Shown here: positions 22,835-29,417 of the stretch, piece by piece
How positions within the stretch are numbered: the first letter of the stretch is position 1
How the letters are laid out: each line of letters starts with the position of its first letter
Source of the DNA: a virus
Reading direction: 5' to 3' (one strand)
DNA length: 30,233 nt
IMG/VR virus record: IMGVR_UViG_3300033233_000131
Location: 1-30,233 of that record
The notes under the pieces: model-generated
What the model was told of the DNA's origin: nothing
Database searches by the model: none
The model's input: the letters and a program-made list of their open reading frames with translations, nothing else
Position numbers and translations under genes: made by a program

Positions 22835-23194
22835 TTAAAACCCGTTCGCAATTTCCAGATCCTCAAAAATATTCCCTATAACCTCAATTTTGTCATCCTC
22901 AATCTCTGCCCTCAACAACCCCCACCCCATCTCGTCCTCTTTATTCGCAATAACCCTCATCGCAAAATCATAATCATATACAATATCGCCTTCATAAATC
23001 GCCCGGCCGTACATATCCTTAAAACCGGTATATTCCATTAAAACCACGTTCTTTAAATCCCGCCAGTAGTTTCCCCATCTCCCGTCTGGAAAAACCTTTA
23101 TCAGATTAACCGTCTCGTCCCTAAAATCAATCCCGATAACCTCTCTCATCGCCTTCTCCACTTTATCCCAGGCCCGAAATTTTATCTCACGCAT
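22835..23194 (-). CDS. yopX: YopX family phage protein
   Basis: 119 aa. It opens with 'MREIKFRAWDKVEKAM', the hallmark of the YopX family, and has the matching 'YTGFKDMYGRAIYEGDIVY' core and 'IEVIGNIFED' end. The family is common in phages of many bacteria and forms an SH3-like beta fold. Its role is still unknown. A GGAGGG site precedes the ATG. Confidence 0.9.
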   Translation of the reverse strand: MREIKFRAWDKVEKAMREVIGIDFRDETVNLIKVFPDGRWGNYWRDLKNVVLMEYTGFKDMYGRAIYEGDIVYDYDFAMRVIANKEDEMGWGLLRAEIEDDKIEVIGNIFEDLEIANGF

Positions 23195-23195
23195 T

Positions 23196-23351
23196 TTATC
23201 CCTCCTTCATTAAACTCATAATTTTTTCTGCCATTTCTCTCGAGATGTGCTTCTCGACGGTCTTTTTTAATTTCCTCTTATAACTTAATATCCCCAGCAC
23301 ATACGCAATTCCTATCACAACGCCAGCCAGCCATGCCAAAAGGTCATACAT
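23196..23351 (-). CDS. Single-pass membrane protein (51 aa), hidden small gene
   Basis: The ATG at 23351 follows an AGGAG site; stop at 23196-23198, one base before the YopX start. One membrane helix ('LLAWLAGVVIGIAYVLGIL') is followed by a basic amphipathic tail ('YKRKLKKTVEKH'). Fills a 161-bp gap. Unknown role; topology fits an inner-membrane protein with its tail in the cytoplasm. Confidence 0.72.
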   Translation of the reverse strand: MYDLLAWLAGVVIGIAYVLGILSYKRKLKKTVEKHISREMAEKIMSLMKEG

Positions 23352-23355
23352 TTTT

Positions 23356-23568
23356 TTACTCCTCTTTTTTATTTATTTCTTCTAAATGCTTTGCCACCAG
23401 GCAAAGATGTTTATAAGCGTTTCCCGGCGTGCTTCCCCATCCGCAATAGGCCGCCCGACCTAACGTCGGAACAGAACACTCCCAACCGCCACCATCTTCT
23501 TCTGCTATTTTTTCATAACAGACCGGATATTTTTTGCCATTTATCTTGATATGCCAAAAAAGTCTCAT
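23356..23568 (-). CDS. HicB-like small protein without visible HicA
   Basis: 70 aa. The run 'KIAEEDGGGWECSVPTLG', then 'GSTPGNAYKHLCLVAKHLEE', matches the partial RNase H-like fold of HicB antitoxins (E-x-DGGG-x-x-x-x-x-P-x-L-G ... T-x-x-E/N-A). There is no C-terminal DNA-binding domain and no HicA-like double-stranded RNA-binding toxin beside it. It may neutralise a host HicA or have another job. GAGGT precedes the ATG. Confidence 0.6.
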   Translation of the reverse strand: MRLFWHIKINGKKYPVCYEKIAEEDGGGWECSVPTLGRAAYCGWGSTPGNAYKHLCLVAKHLEEINKKEE

Positions 23569-23964
23569 TTAATACCTCGGTTTTATAAATTTGCGTCTTT
23601 TGATTCGCCGAATTAGCTTAATTTTTCTTACCATTACAGTTCCCTTTGGCCACTTTTCATCAGAAGGCACAAACATCTTGTCTGCTAAAAAACTCGTGTC
23701 CAGCCGAGGCGGCAATCCTTCCTTAACATCAATCCCATCTGCCTCCCATAATTCAAATCTTTCATCAGAAAAAACTAACATATTCCTAAAAAAGTTTTCG
23801 GCGTCTTTTAGCCGAACAAAGGCTGTCAGGAAATAACCCCGCTTAGCCAACCAGGCGGGAGCCTCAACATATTTTTCTTTGCTATAATTTACCGTCGCTG
23901 CCCCGTTTGTGAAAGCGCTCAGCGGATTGCCCCGCACTACCTCCACAACTTTATATATCTTCAT
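23569..23964 (-). CDS. Unknown early protein, paralogue of the 29456-29836 product
   Basis: 131 aa. Shares with the 126-aa protein at 29456-29836 the order: MK-x-YKV, 'G-x-ATV-x-Y', 'EAP-x-WL-x(3)-GY', an A-x-x-F helix, 'ELWE', 'LPP-x-x-D', and near the end 'GT-(I/V)-M-x-R-x-(I/V)-KLIR'. The two clearly stem from one ancestor. This copy has a basic 'KRRKFIKPRY' tail. I cannot name the family. GAGAGG precedes the ATG. Confidence 0.75.
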   Translation of the reverse strand: MKIYKVVEVVRGNPLSAFTNGAATVNYSKEKYVEAPAWLAKRGYFLTAFVRLKDAENFFRNMLVFSDERFELWEADGIDVKEGLPPRLDTSFLADKMFVPSDEKWPKGTVMVRKIKLIRRIKRRKFIKPRY

Positions 23965-23965
23965 T

Positions 23966-24241
23966 TTAATCCTCTCCCCATAACCTTGCTTTTGCCAATT
24001 CTTCTTCTTCTCTTTTCAAAAATTCATATTCACAACCATCGCAATCCGGGAAGGCCGGCGGTTCGGCCAAATATTCAGGATAAGGCTCATCAGGATAATT
24101 CTTCTTAAACGCATCCCGTTCAGTTTCCCAATCGGCAAGAATCTCTTCATATTTTTCTTCAAGTTCCGCCAGCCGAGGGCAATCCTCTGGACATCCAAAC
24201 TCAATATCTCTGACGTTATAAGCAAGATGGTTTTCTTTCAT
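23966..24241 (-). CDS. Small acidic Cys-rich protein (91 aa)
   Basis: Two Cys pairs, C17-x3-C21 and C67-x2-C70, bracket an acidic helix ('LEEKYEEILADWETERDAF') and a Pro-rich turn. A zinc site is likely. No family recognised. GGGGAG precedes the ATG, and its start overlaps the previous gene by 26 bases. Confidence 0.65.
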   Translation of the reverse strand: MKENHLAYNVRDIEFGCPEDCPRLAELEEKYEEILADWETERDAFKKNYPDEPYPEYLAEPPAFPDCDGCEYEFLKREEEELAKARLWGED

Positions 24242-24425
24242 TTTTAATCTCCCCTTCTTTATCTCGGATAAAATCCATCAGGCTCTTTGCCCAATCATCA
24301 CGCAGGCATTCTGCTTTACCAAAGGCTTCCTGGTAAATTTCGCATTCATCCTGAAACGGGCAACTATCGCAAGCTCTATCGTAATAATCCGCTATCCTTT
24401 CTTTTTGCCGATTAACTTCTAACAT
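24216..24425 (-). CDS. Small Cys-rich protein (69 aa)
   Basis: Four Cys at 19, 22, 28 and 40 ('CDSCPFQDECEIYQEAF...C') within a helical acidic protein, a layout fitting zinc or an Fe-S cluster. The C-terminal part holds 'WAKSLMDFIRDKEGE'. Long overlap (26 bases) with the next gene. Function unknown; GGAGCGGG lies upstream. Confidence 0.62.
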   Translation of the reverse strand: MLEVNRQKERIADYYDRACDSCPFQDECEIYQEAFGKAECLRDDWAKSLMDFIRDKEGEIKNERKPSCL

Positions 24426-24621
24426 TTTCCCGCTCCTGATAAAATTTGAGCCATTTTTTCAAAGACTCATTAGCCTTCCTTTCAGACTCTAATGCTTGAT
24501 TAAGAGCCTGATTTTTCTGCTTAAGCCAGGTATTACTTTTTTGCCCTTGCCACAATCCCCAGATAGCACCGCACCCGGCAGAGATTATCACTGAAATGAG
24601 ATAAATAATACCGTCAACCAT
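24412..24621 (-). CDS. Membrane-anchored coiled-coil protein (69 aa)
   Basis: An N-terminal membrane helix ('IIYLISVIISAGCGAIWGLW') is followed by a coiled coil ('LKQKNQALNQALESERKANE'). The layout recalls spanin or Rz-like inner membrane partners, but it lies far from lysis genes among early accessory genes. AGGAGGG lies upstream. Confidence 0.62.
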   Translation of the reverse strand: MVDGIIYLISVIISAGCGAIWGLWQGQKSNTWLKQKNQALNQALESERKANESLKKWLKFYQERENVRS

Positions 24622-24814
24622 TTTTACCCTCCTTTTTTGATATTTTTGTCTTTAATTGCTTCAATTCCGCATTCAATCGCCTTATTTCTTCTTTTTGTGA
24701 TACAACCTTTTCATTAAGTTCATCAACCAATTCTTGATAATCGCTTAACACATCCTCGAAACACCTCGCCCTATTTAAAGCCATTTCTAACATTTTTGAT
24801 AAAACGACTCTCAT
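24614..24814 (-). CDS. Coiled-coil protein (66 aa)
   Basis: Residues 20-60 form a heptad-rich helix ('LVDELNEKVVSQKEEI', 'LNAELKQLKTKISKK'). It overlaps the next membrane-anchored coiled-coil gene, so the two may pair. AGGAGG lies inside the end of the gene before it. No family recognised. Confidence 0.62.
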   Translation of the reverse strand: MRVVLSKMLEMALNRARCFEDVLSDYQELVDELNEKVVSQKEEIRRLNAELKQLKTKISKKEGKNG

Positions 24815-24966
24815 TTAATCCTCCTTTTTTGATTTTTATTAAATTTTTTTAAACTCTGTTTCCAATCCATCTCGCAAACAAAATATCCAGCCAGAAATCC
24901 CATAAAACATGCCAGAAATAACCAAAAGAAAAAATGCCAAAGCTCAAGATGAATTATTTGATTCAT
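24811..24966 (-). CDS. Single-pass membrane protein (51 aa), hidden small gene
   Basis: The ATG at 24966 follows AAGGAG; the TGA overlaps the next ATG. One membrane helix ('FFFWLFLACFMGFLAGYFV') is followed by a basic tail ('WKQSLKKFNKNQKRR'). It fills a 154-bp gap. Similar in size and layout to the 51-aa protein at 23196-23351. Confidence 0.7.
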   Translation of the reverse strand: MNQIIHLELWHFFFWLFLACFMGFLAGYFVCEMDWKQSLKKFNKNQKRRIK

Positions 24967-24968
24967 TT

Positions 24969-25271
24969 TTACTCCTTCGAATAAATTATTTCCCAGCCAT
25001 TTTCAAGCAAATTTCCTAAAAAATTAAGCCCGTCAACCTCCTCGTTAAAAGAGTAAGGTATAAGATCTTTTGAACCCAGATATCTATAATCTGGGAAAAT
25101 ATTCAAAAATATTTTTACATAGCCACAATTAACCATATTCAGATTATCTTTATTAATTTCTCCTTCTATAAATGCTATGTCCTTATGAGCAAAAAAGTCT
25201 ATACAACCCTTATACCGGCCACCCCTATGATATACAATAATCTTTTCGCTAAATTTTCTATGGCATTTCAT
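24969..25271 (-). CDS. Unknown protein, tandem duplicate of its neighbour (100 aa)
   Basis: Aligns along its length with the 101-aa product of 25274-25579: a K-x-I-x-(F/Y)-H-x-GG opening, 'AHK-x-I', 'C-x-YV-x-x-FL-x-x-FPDY-x-YLGS-x-D', and a 'L-x-x-GW' near the end. The genes are adjacent, so a local duplication is likely, now strongly diverged. Function unknown. GGAGGAG precedes the ATG. Confidence 0.75.
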   Translation of the reverse strand: MKCHRKFSEKIIVYHRGGRYKGCIDFFAHKDIAFIEGEINKDNLNMVNCGYVKIFLNIFPDYRYLGSKDLIPYSFNEEVDGLNFLGNLLENGWEIIYSKE

Positions 25272-25273
25272 TT

Positions 25274-25579
25274 TTACTCCTCCACATCAATTTTTTGCCA
25301 ACCGAGTTTATAAATCAGCTCGGCCAGATAATCGAATATAGCGACATTCATCCAATAGCTATGTCCAAAATCTTCTGAACCCAGGTAAACATAATCTGGA
25401 AATTTTTTCAAAAAGTTATCAACATACTCACAATAATAAACATTATAAATATCATTTCCGGCCTCATCTCTGGCAAGCGGCTCGATGCTTTTATGGGCAA
25501 GTAAGTCAAAAGAAATCCAATCTCCGCCGCCTTTATGGAATAAAATCACTTTTTGCCCTGGATTATCAAGATTTTTCAT
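25274..25579 (-). CDS. Unknown protein, tandem duplicate of its neighbour (101 aa)
   Basis: Upstream partner of the pair. It keeps 'ILFHKGGGDWISFDLLAHKSI', split here after the GGG turn, and 'KFPDYVYLGSEDF'. The mix of strands and one C-terminal helix suggests a compact alpha/beta fold. Could be a pair of subunits or a case of gene dosage. AGGAGGT lies upstream. Confidence 0.75.
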   Translation of the reverse strand: MKNLDNPGQKVILFHKGGGDWISFDLLAHKSIEPLARDEAGNDIYNVYYCEYVDNFLKKFPDYVYLGSEDFGHSYWMNVAIFDYLAELIYKLGWQKIDVEE

Positions 25580-25799
25580 TTTTTACCTCCTCTGAGAATT
25601 CAGGATATTTTAAATTCCCCTCAAGCCTCTCAAGCTTAATTTTCATTTTCATTTCCCGGCCAATGTGTTCCATAAGTAATTCGTGGAAACCCCAGAAAAC
25701 TTTTTGGAAATAGCGTTCCCATTGCCAGTCCCAAAAAATCACGCCGACCCCAAAGCCAAGCAAAAACCCGGAAATAACCAAAAGAATTTCTTTAAACAT
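25566..25799 (-). CDS. Membrane protein (77 aa)
   Basis: An N-terminal Gly-rich membrane helix ('ILLVISGFLLGFGVGVIFW') is followed by an amphipathic, charged cytoplasmic part ('MKIKLERLEGNLKYPEF'). Follows the replication gene with an 8-base overlap. AAGGAG precedes the ATG. Function unknown. Confidence 0.62.
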   Translation of the reverse strand: MFKEILLVISGFLLGFGVGVIFWDWQWERYFQKVFWGFHELLMEHIGREMKMKIKLERLEGNLKYPEFSEEVKNEKS

Positions 25800-26865
25800 T
25801 TTTTTCTCCTTGAAAGAAATTAGGAAAATATTTTTTTAGTTCGTTGGTTAAGGCCTCGCCAGTAAAACCTGCGGTACGCAACTCTTTTGCCTTTTCCCAA
25901 TAGCCTTCTGGATATTCGCTTTTTTCTTTTTGTCCCCCATCATCATCCTCAAGCCCAAGCTTTTTATAATATTCGGGAAACAATTTTTTTAATTCATTAG
26001 TTAATTCTTTCCCAGATAATCCGGCGGACATCAGTTCTCTAAACTTTTCCCAATAACCCGGCGGATAATCATATTTTTCTTTATGTTCCCCTACCCTGGA
26101 GGCTGTCATCTGCTTACCTCCCCTTGAACCGCCCCTCTCTTGAGCCCGGGAAAGCCAATTTGTGATAAACCGCCGGTAATTTTTCTTTTTCCGGTCAGGG
26201 TTACTTAAAAGCCAATCTGCCATCTTGCTTAATTCCTGTGTGATATCAACTGCCGGATAAGCTTTCTCCCAGATAAAGATATCCTCGTCGGTGATATTTT
26301 CCCAGGCTCTTAAACTGAAATCAAAATTAATTTTAACTTTTTCGGGTCTTTTCATTGGCTCTGAATTTGATGCGTCAGCATCGTTCAGAGCTAATGTATT
26401 TATATTCTTTATATTCTCTTTCTTTTCTATATCTCCTTCTCCTTCTCTTTCTCCTTCTCCTTCTACCTTGTTACCTTTCTGGTAATAATCATTATAACGT
26501 TGTTTGTAACTTTGCCTGTAACTTTTCTGGCGATTATATTCAGATTGATATTTACTCCAATTAATAATTTTTATAGCGTAACCGCTTGATAATTCAATAA
26601 TTTCAATCCGTGGTTCAGGCCCATCCGATAAACTTTTTTTAGCCGTCTGCCACTCTTTTTTTGTGACTTTTATTATTCCGGCAAGGACCTCATCAGTGAA
26701 GCCAACGTTCTCTGCGAGCTTAATAATTCCCTCATTTCCATATGCAGAATCGCCCGCCATTGCGATTAAATCAACGAAAATTGCCCGAATAAAGGCCGGT
26801 TCTTGCCGGATTGAACCCCTTAACCACTTATCACAGTGAATTTTTATCCAGCTCCTTCTTGTCAT
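25792..26865 (-). CDS. Replication initiator / replisome organiser
   Basis: 357 aa from the ATG at 26865; the longer frame at 26910 would begin at the promoter -35 box, so it is rejected. Residues 1-110 are a winged-helix replisome-organiser-like domain ('WIKIHCDKWLRGSIR', 'NEGIIKLAENVGFTDEVL'). Residues 112-145 are a low-complexity linker of Y-x-x-Q repeats and an acid/Gly tract. Residues 180-245 end with 'KNYRRFITNWLSRAQERGG', typical of phage replication proteins. A C-terminal 36-aa motif is duplicated (267-302, 318-352). Probably binds the origin in its own gene and recruits the host helicase. Confidence 0.8.
   Translation of the reverse strand: MTRRSWIKIHCDKWLRGSIRQEPAFIRAIFVDLIAMAGDSAYGNEGIIKLAENVGFTDEVLAGIIKVTKKEWQTAKKSLSDGPEPRIEIIELSSGYAIKIINWSKYQSEYNRQKSYRQSYKQRYNDYYQKGNKVEGEGEREGEGDIEKKENIKNINTLALNDADASNSEPMKRPEKVKINFDFSLRAWENITDEDIFIWEKAYPAVDITQELSKMADWLLSNPDRKKKNYRRFITNWLSRAQERGGSRGGKQMTASRVGEHKEKYDYPPGYWEKFRELMSAGLSGKELTNELKKLFPEYYKKLGLEDDDGGQKEKSEYPEGYWEKAKELRTAGFTGEALTNELKKYFPNFFQGEKNV
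26395..26528. other. Candidate replication origin inside the initiator gene
   Basis: Starting at 26469, 26493, 26505 and 26517, copies of TGTAACTTT-like sequence recur at a 12-bp pitch (best copies TGTAACTTTGCC and TGTAACTTTTCT; TGTTACCTTTCT at 26469; a poor one at 26481). Beside them is a (CTTCTC)-type homopurine/homopyrimidine tract (26433-26464) and an AT-rich run (26395-26430). Iterons with an AT-rich element inside the initiator gene are the layout of lambda and several Gram-positive phage origins. Confidence 0.5.
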
Positions 26866-26887
26866 TTTTTTTATTCCCTTTCTATTT

Positions 26888-26915
26888 AATTTAAGCCCTG
26901 AATAATTCATGTCAA
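26888..26915 (-). promoter_or_regulatory. Promoter of the replication gene
   Basis: Perfect TTGACA (26910-26915), then 16 bases and TAAATT (26888-26893), followed by AAAGGGA and the ATG at 26865. The nine bases GCTTAAATT around the -10 box match the promoter at 29423-29450. Its place between two genes shows that the upstream frame start at 26910 cannot be the real start. Confidence 0.6.
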
Positions 26916-26923
26916 GTAATTTT

Positions 26924-27880
26924 TTATAATTTTTGAATATTTAAGACCCAGGCTTCCTTTTGCACAACATATTGCTTTTTTATATCCTGCGGGACCTGAT
27001 ATTCTGTTCTAATCTGCTTTTTGCTTTCAACCACCCATTTAGAACCAATTATCGCCGATTTTCCCTGGAATTTTTCTTTTAGCTCGCTCCAGATAGCGTC
27101 ATATTCTTCTTTGCTATCCCGCAGCTCTTCAAGCCGGTCAAGCTTTTCTAATAACTCGTTATCATCAAGGATATCTGCCCCATCTCCAAAATCTAATCCA
27201 GGAAAGCAGGCTGTTCTTTCGAAGGGACAGCCAGCACAGGCGTCAATCCGCTCAACAGGGGGCTCTTCGCCTTTCTTAATCATCTCATTAACCCGCTCAA
27301 GCTTCTTCAGGATGGACTCGCCATATTCCAGAACCTCCGGGTCGTTTAAACTAATATTTAGCTGCTTCCTTTTCCCAGAAACTTTTTCCTTAAACCACAA
27401 GATTCCCTCTTCATAATTTCCCATCAACATATAGAGGATTATCTGAGCGGGATATTTTTGAAGCCAATGCTGCCGAGCGTGAATTAAATCCAGGGCCTCT
27501 GATTTCTGAATTAACCTAAAAACATTCGGAGAGCAAGACTTAATTTCCAACGGATATCGTTTCCCATCCTCTCCAACGATGATTGCATCGATGTGGCCAG
27601 AAAGCTCTTTTTCTTTCCATTCAAAAGCTCGTTGTTGTTCAATTATCTTAAAGCCAGCGTCCTGAAGAATGCGGAGCTCCGCCGCCTCGTGGATATTTCC
27701 TTCTTCAAATATCGCCTGAAGGTCGACATCTGGAAGGGACTTTAGTTCATTTTTTGTTCTGGAAAGAACCAAATACCGCAAGCAGGGATGGCCAGCTTCG
27801 GATGCCCGGTTTAACGGATGAGGCGATAAATAAATTTTTCTTTGAAAATATTCTTTGATTTTTTCTTCAAGGTTTATCAT
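26924..27880 (-). CDS. Cas4-like Fe-S exonuclease (PD-(D/E)XK)
   Basis: 318 aa from the ATG at 27880 (AAGGAG site; an in-frame start at 27934 is less likely). RecB-type nuclease core: H64, D98 ('GHIDA'), E112-x-K114 ('LEIKS'), Q146 ('QIILY'). C33 at the N side and C215, C218 and C225 at the C side would hold a 4Fe-4S cluster as in Cas4 and AddB. Probably a 5'-3' resecting enzyme feeding single strands to the annealing protein. No cas1, cas2 or CRISPR is present. Confidence 0.85.
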   Translation of the reverse strand: MINLEEKIKEYFQRKIYLSPHPLNRASEAGHPCLRYLVLSRTKNELKSLPDVDLQAIFEEGNIHEAAELRILQDAGFKIIEQQRAFEWKEKELSGHIDAIIVGEDGKRYPLEIKSCSPNVFRLIQKSEALDLIHARQHWLQKYPAQIILYMLMGNYEEGILWFKEKVSGKRKQLNISLNDPEVLEYGESILKKLERVNEMIKKGEEPPVERIDACAGCPFERTACFPGLDFGDGADILDDNELLEKLDRLEELRDSKEEYDAIWSELKEKFQGKSAIIGSKWVVESKKQIRTEYQVPQDIKKQYVVQKEAWVLNIQKL

Positions 27881-28097
27881 AGCTAAGTCTCCTTTTCCAA
27901 TCAACCCGCCCAAGTTCCCTGCGATAACACCCACAGCTTTTAGTGTTACCGCTCAACAACCGGTCTGAACTAATATTTACCTCGTTCCCGCAATCGCACC
28001 GGCACCTCCAGACATTGTGCCCGTACTTATCTTTGGAAACTATCTCCAGGGCCACTAACCGCCCGAACCTCTGACCCGTTAAATCTTTATTTCTCAT
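27867..28097 (-). CDS. AP2/zinc-knuckle-type small DNA-binding protein
   Basis: 76 aa from the ATG at 28097 (GAGG 8 bases upstream; a longer frame begins at 28145). Core 'DLTGQRFGRLVALEIV', C32-x-C34-x-C36 and 'SGNTKSCGC' (C55, C57). This domain is widespread in phages and is often fused to HNH homing endonucleases; here it stands alone. It overlaps both neighbours by 11-14 bases, so it is built into the recombination operon. Confidence 0.75.
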   Translation of the reverse strand: MRNKDLTGQRFGRLVALEIVSKDKYGHNVWRCRCDCGNEVNISSDRLLSGNTKSCGCYRRELGRVDWKRRLSYDKP

Positions 28098-28917
28098 CTT
28101 CACCCTCGCTTCCCAAGTTTTTCCAAGCCTGATATTCTTTTTCAACCTTCGGCAATAGCTTTTTTGCCCAGGCCTCCGATAATTCTGCTACTGAGCTAAC
28201 AGAATACTTTTGCCCGTTCTTTTCAAATTCAGACAGGCTTCTCAACATTGATTTTGCCGCTTCTTTATCACCGCCGGCCATCTCTAATATCATCGCTCCG
28301 ATTTTCTGCGCTTCGGGAGATAAGGGTTTCTTTTCCTTGAATTCTACTTTTGCTGCTGGCTTAATTCCGGCTTTTTCCAAGTCATCCCAGCTTACACCCA
28401 TTAGGCCGACTACCCGCTTAATCAGCCGGCCATAGAGGTTAGCGACCGCCTTTTTTATCACATTAGCAAAATCTACATCCTCAATTGGCTTAAGCTCGCC
28501 GCTATCCATAGCAAAAAACCTGTCCCTCTGCGAGCAGATGCCAACATCTTCAATATAGCTGGCCAGCTTTTTAGAAAACGCCTTGCCCCGGGCCACAACA
28601 ATTTGATACCGGCCCTTGGCATCCTCTTGCCATTGAGTCTCGACCTTTACGTCAAAAATAGCGACACCGAACGCTTTCGCAATCTTCTGCGCCCCAGATT
28701 CCAGCAGATAGGGCTGCTTGCCGATTTGAACCCAGTCTTCTGGACCGGTAAGCTTCAGGGCCACAAGCTTAATCTTGTTATAAGCCTGAACGCCCTTCTC
28801 GAGGTCGCTAACGATTTGGTCAATAGACCTCTCATCAGCGACCAGCTCCTGCTCTTGGATTATGTTCTCTAATTCCAAGGGCAAAAGATTTTCCTGCTTT
28901 TTAATTTCGTCAGTCAT
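28087..28917 (-). CDS. Putative single-strand annealing / recombination protein
   Basis: 276 aa. 'LESGAQKIAKAFGVAIFDV', then 'RGKAFSKKLASYIEDVGICSQRD', and 'DVDFANVIKKAVANLYGRLIKRVVGL' are motifs I have met in phage proteins of the Rad52/ERF-like annealing superfamily or close to it. The last 80 residues are helical and charged ('KLLPKVEKEYQAWKNL'). Position two genes upstream of an exonuclease is typical of a SynExo pair. The exact family is unsure. AAAGGAG precedes the ATG. Confidence 0.6.
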   Translation of the reverse strand: MTDEIKKQENLLPLELENIIQEQELVADERSIDQIVSDLEKGVQAYNKIKLVALKLTGPEDWVQIGKQPYLLESGAQKIAKAFGVAIFDVKVETQWQEDAKGRYQIVVARGKAFSKKLASYIEDVGICSQRDRFFAMDSGELKPIEDVDFANVIKKAVANLYGRLIKRVVGLMGVSWDDLEKAGIKPAAKVEFKEKKPLSPEAQKIGAMILEMAGGDKEAAKSMLRSLSEFEKNGQKYSVSSVAELSEAWAKKLLPKVEKEYQAWKNLGSEGEDEK

Positions 28918-28978
28918 TTTATGCTCCTTTCAAAAATTTAATTTCAAAAGTCCGTGACTTTCATAGATTGCCCGTAGA
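28918..28978 (-). other. Short gap with a 6-bp hairpin
   Basis: AAAGTC (28947-28952), a three-base loop and GACTTT (28956-28961) form a small stem followed on the transcribed strand by an AT-rich run. A weak attenuator or terminator is possible. The ribosome binding site AAAGGAG of the next gene lies beyond it. Confidence 0.35.
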
Positions 28979-29203
28979 TTACCCTTTTTCTTCGCCTGAA
29001 TAGTTTGAAAATTGCGTTTTTTTAGCCGAACCCGACTGGGTAGCTACCACCCTACATGCCCGAATTGGTCTTTTACCAAAACGATAAGGAAATAAAGGGC
29101 AATCAGAAATTTCACACAAGCTAACTTCTTTAGAAATTCCCCCGCAACAATCCAAGCATTTTGCCCGGATTGCCTTTAAGGGTCTTAAAACTTTAGTCTC
29201 CAT
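28979..29203 (-). CDS. Conserved Cys-rich phage protein (74 aa)
   Basis: C16, C19, C20, C30, C35 and C50 in the order 'KCLDCCGG...VSLCEISDCPLFPYRFGKRP'. Short proteins with this 'C-x-x-C ... C-x-x-x-x-C-P-L-x-P-Y-R-x-G' signature are spread across many phages and probably bind zinc. Role not known. AAAGGAG precedes the ATG; it overlaps the XRE gene by 11 bases. Confidence 0.72.
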   Translation of the reverse strand: METKVLRPLKAIRAKCLDCCGGISKEVSLCEISDCPLFPYRFGKRPIRACRVVATQSGSAKKTQFSNYSGEEKG

Positions 29204-29405
29204 TTTTCGCTCCTTTCGTGCTTTCCAGGAGCTCTTGAATTTTTCCCACCGCCAACCTACTCGGCAAATTTTTCCCGTGAAGCCACCGCTGGATTGTTAA
29301 GCTGTGCGTACCCAGCAGGTGGCCAAGGTCTTCAAGGGTCAACTCGTTTGCTTCCTTGAAGCGTCTGAGCTTTTCAATCAATTGTTTTTTTTCTGTGCTT
29401 TTCAT
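29193..29405 (-). CDS. XRE/Cro-type helix-turn-helix regulator
   Basis: 70 aa, one HTH domain: 'LTLEDLGHLLGTHSLTIQRWLHGKNLPSR' (shown as the two runs LTLEDLGHLLGTHS and LTIQRWLHGK) is a classic Cro/C1-type helix-turn-helix with Q and R in the recognition helix. No oligomerisation domain beyond a short tail. It follows a TTGACA promoter carrying two direct CTTTCAATT copies, so autoregulation is likely. AGGAGG precedes the ATG. Confidence 0.82.
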   Translation of the reverse strand: MKSTEKKQLIEKLRRFKEANELTLEDLGHLLGTHSLTIQRWLHGKNLPSRLAVGKIQELLESTKGAKNGD

Positions 29406-29417
29406 TGAAACCTCCTA

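Noticed and set aside
26865-26910. Longer start of the replication gene at 26910
   Set aside because: That ATG overlaps the TTGACA box and has no ribosome binding site, while the ATG at 26865 has AAAGGGA and lies after the promoter.
26924-27880. Cas4-like protein as part of a CRISPR system
   Set aside because: No repeat array, cas1 or cas2 in the window; the neighbours are recombination and replication genes.
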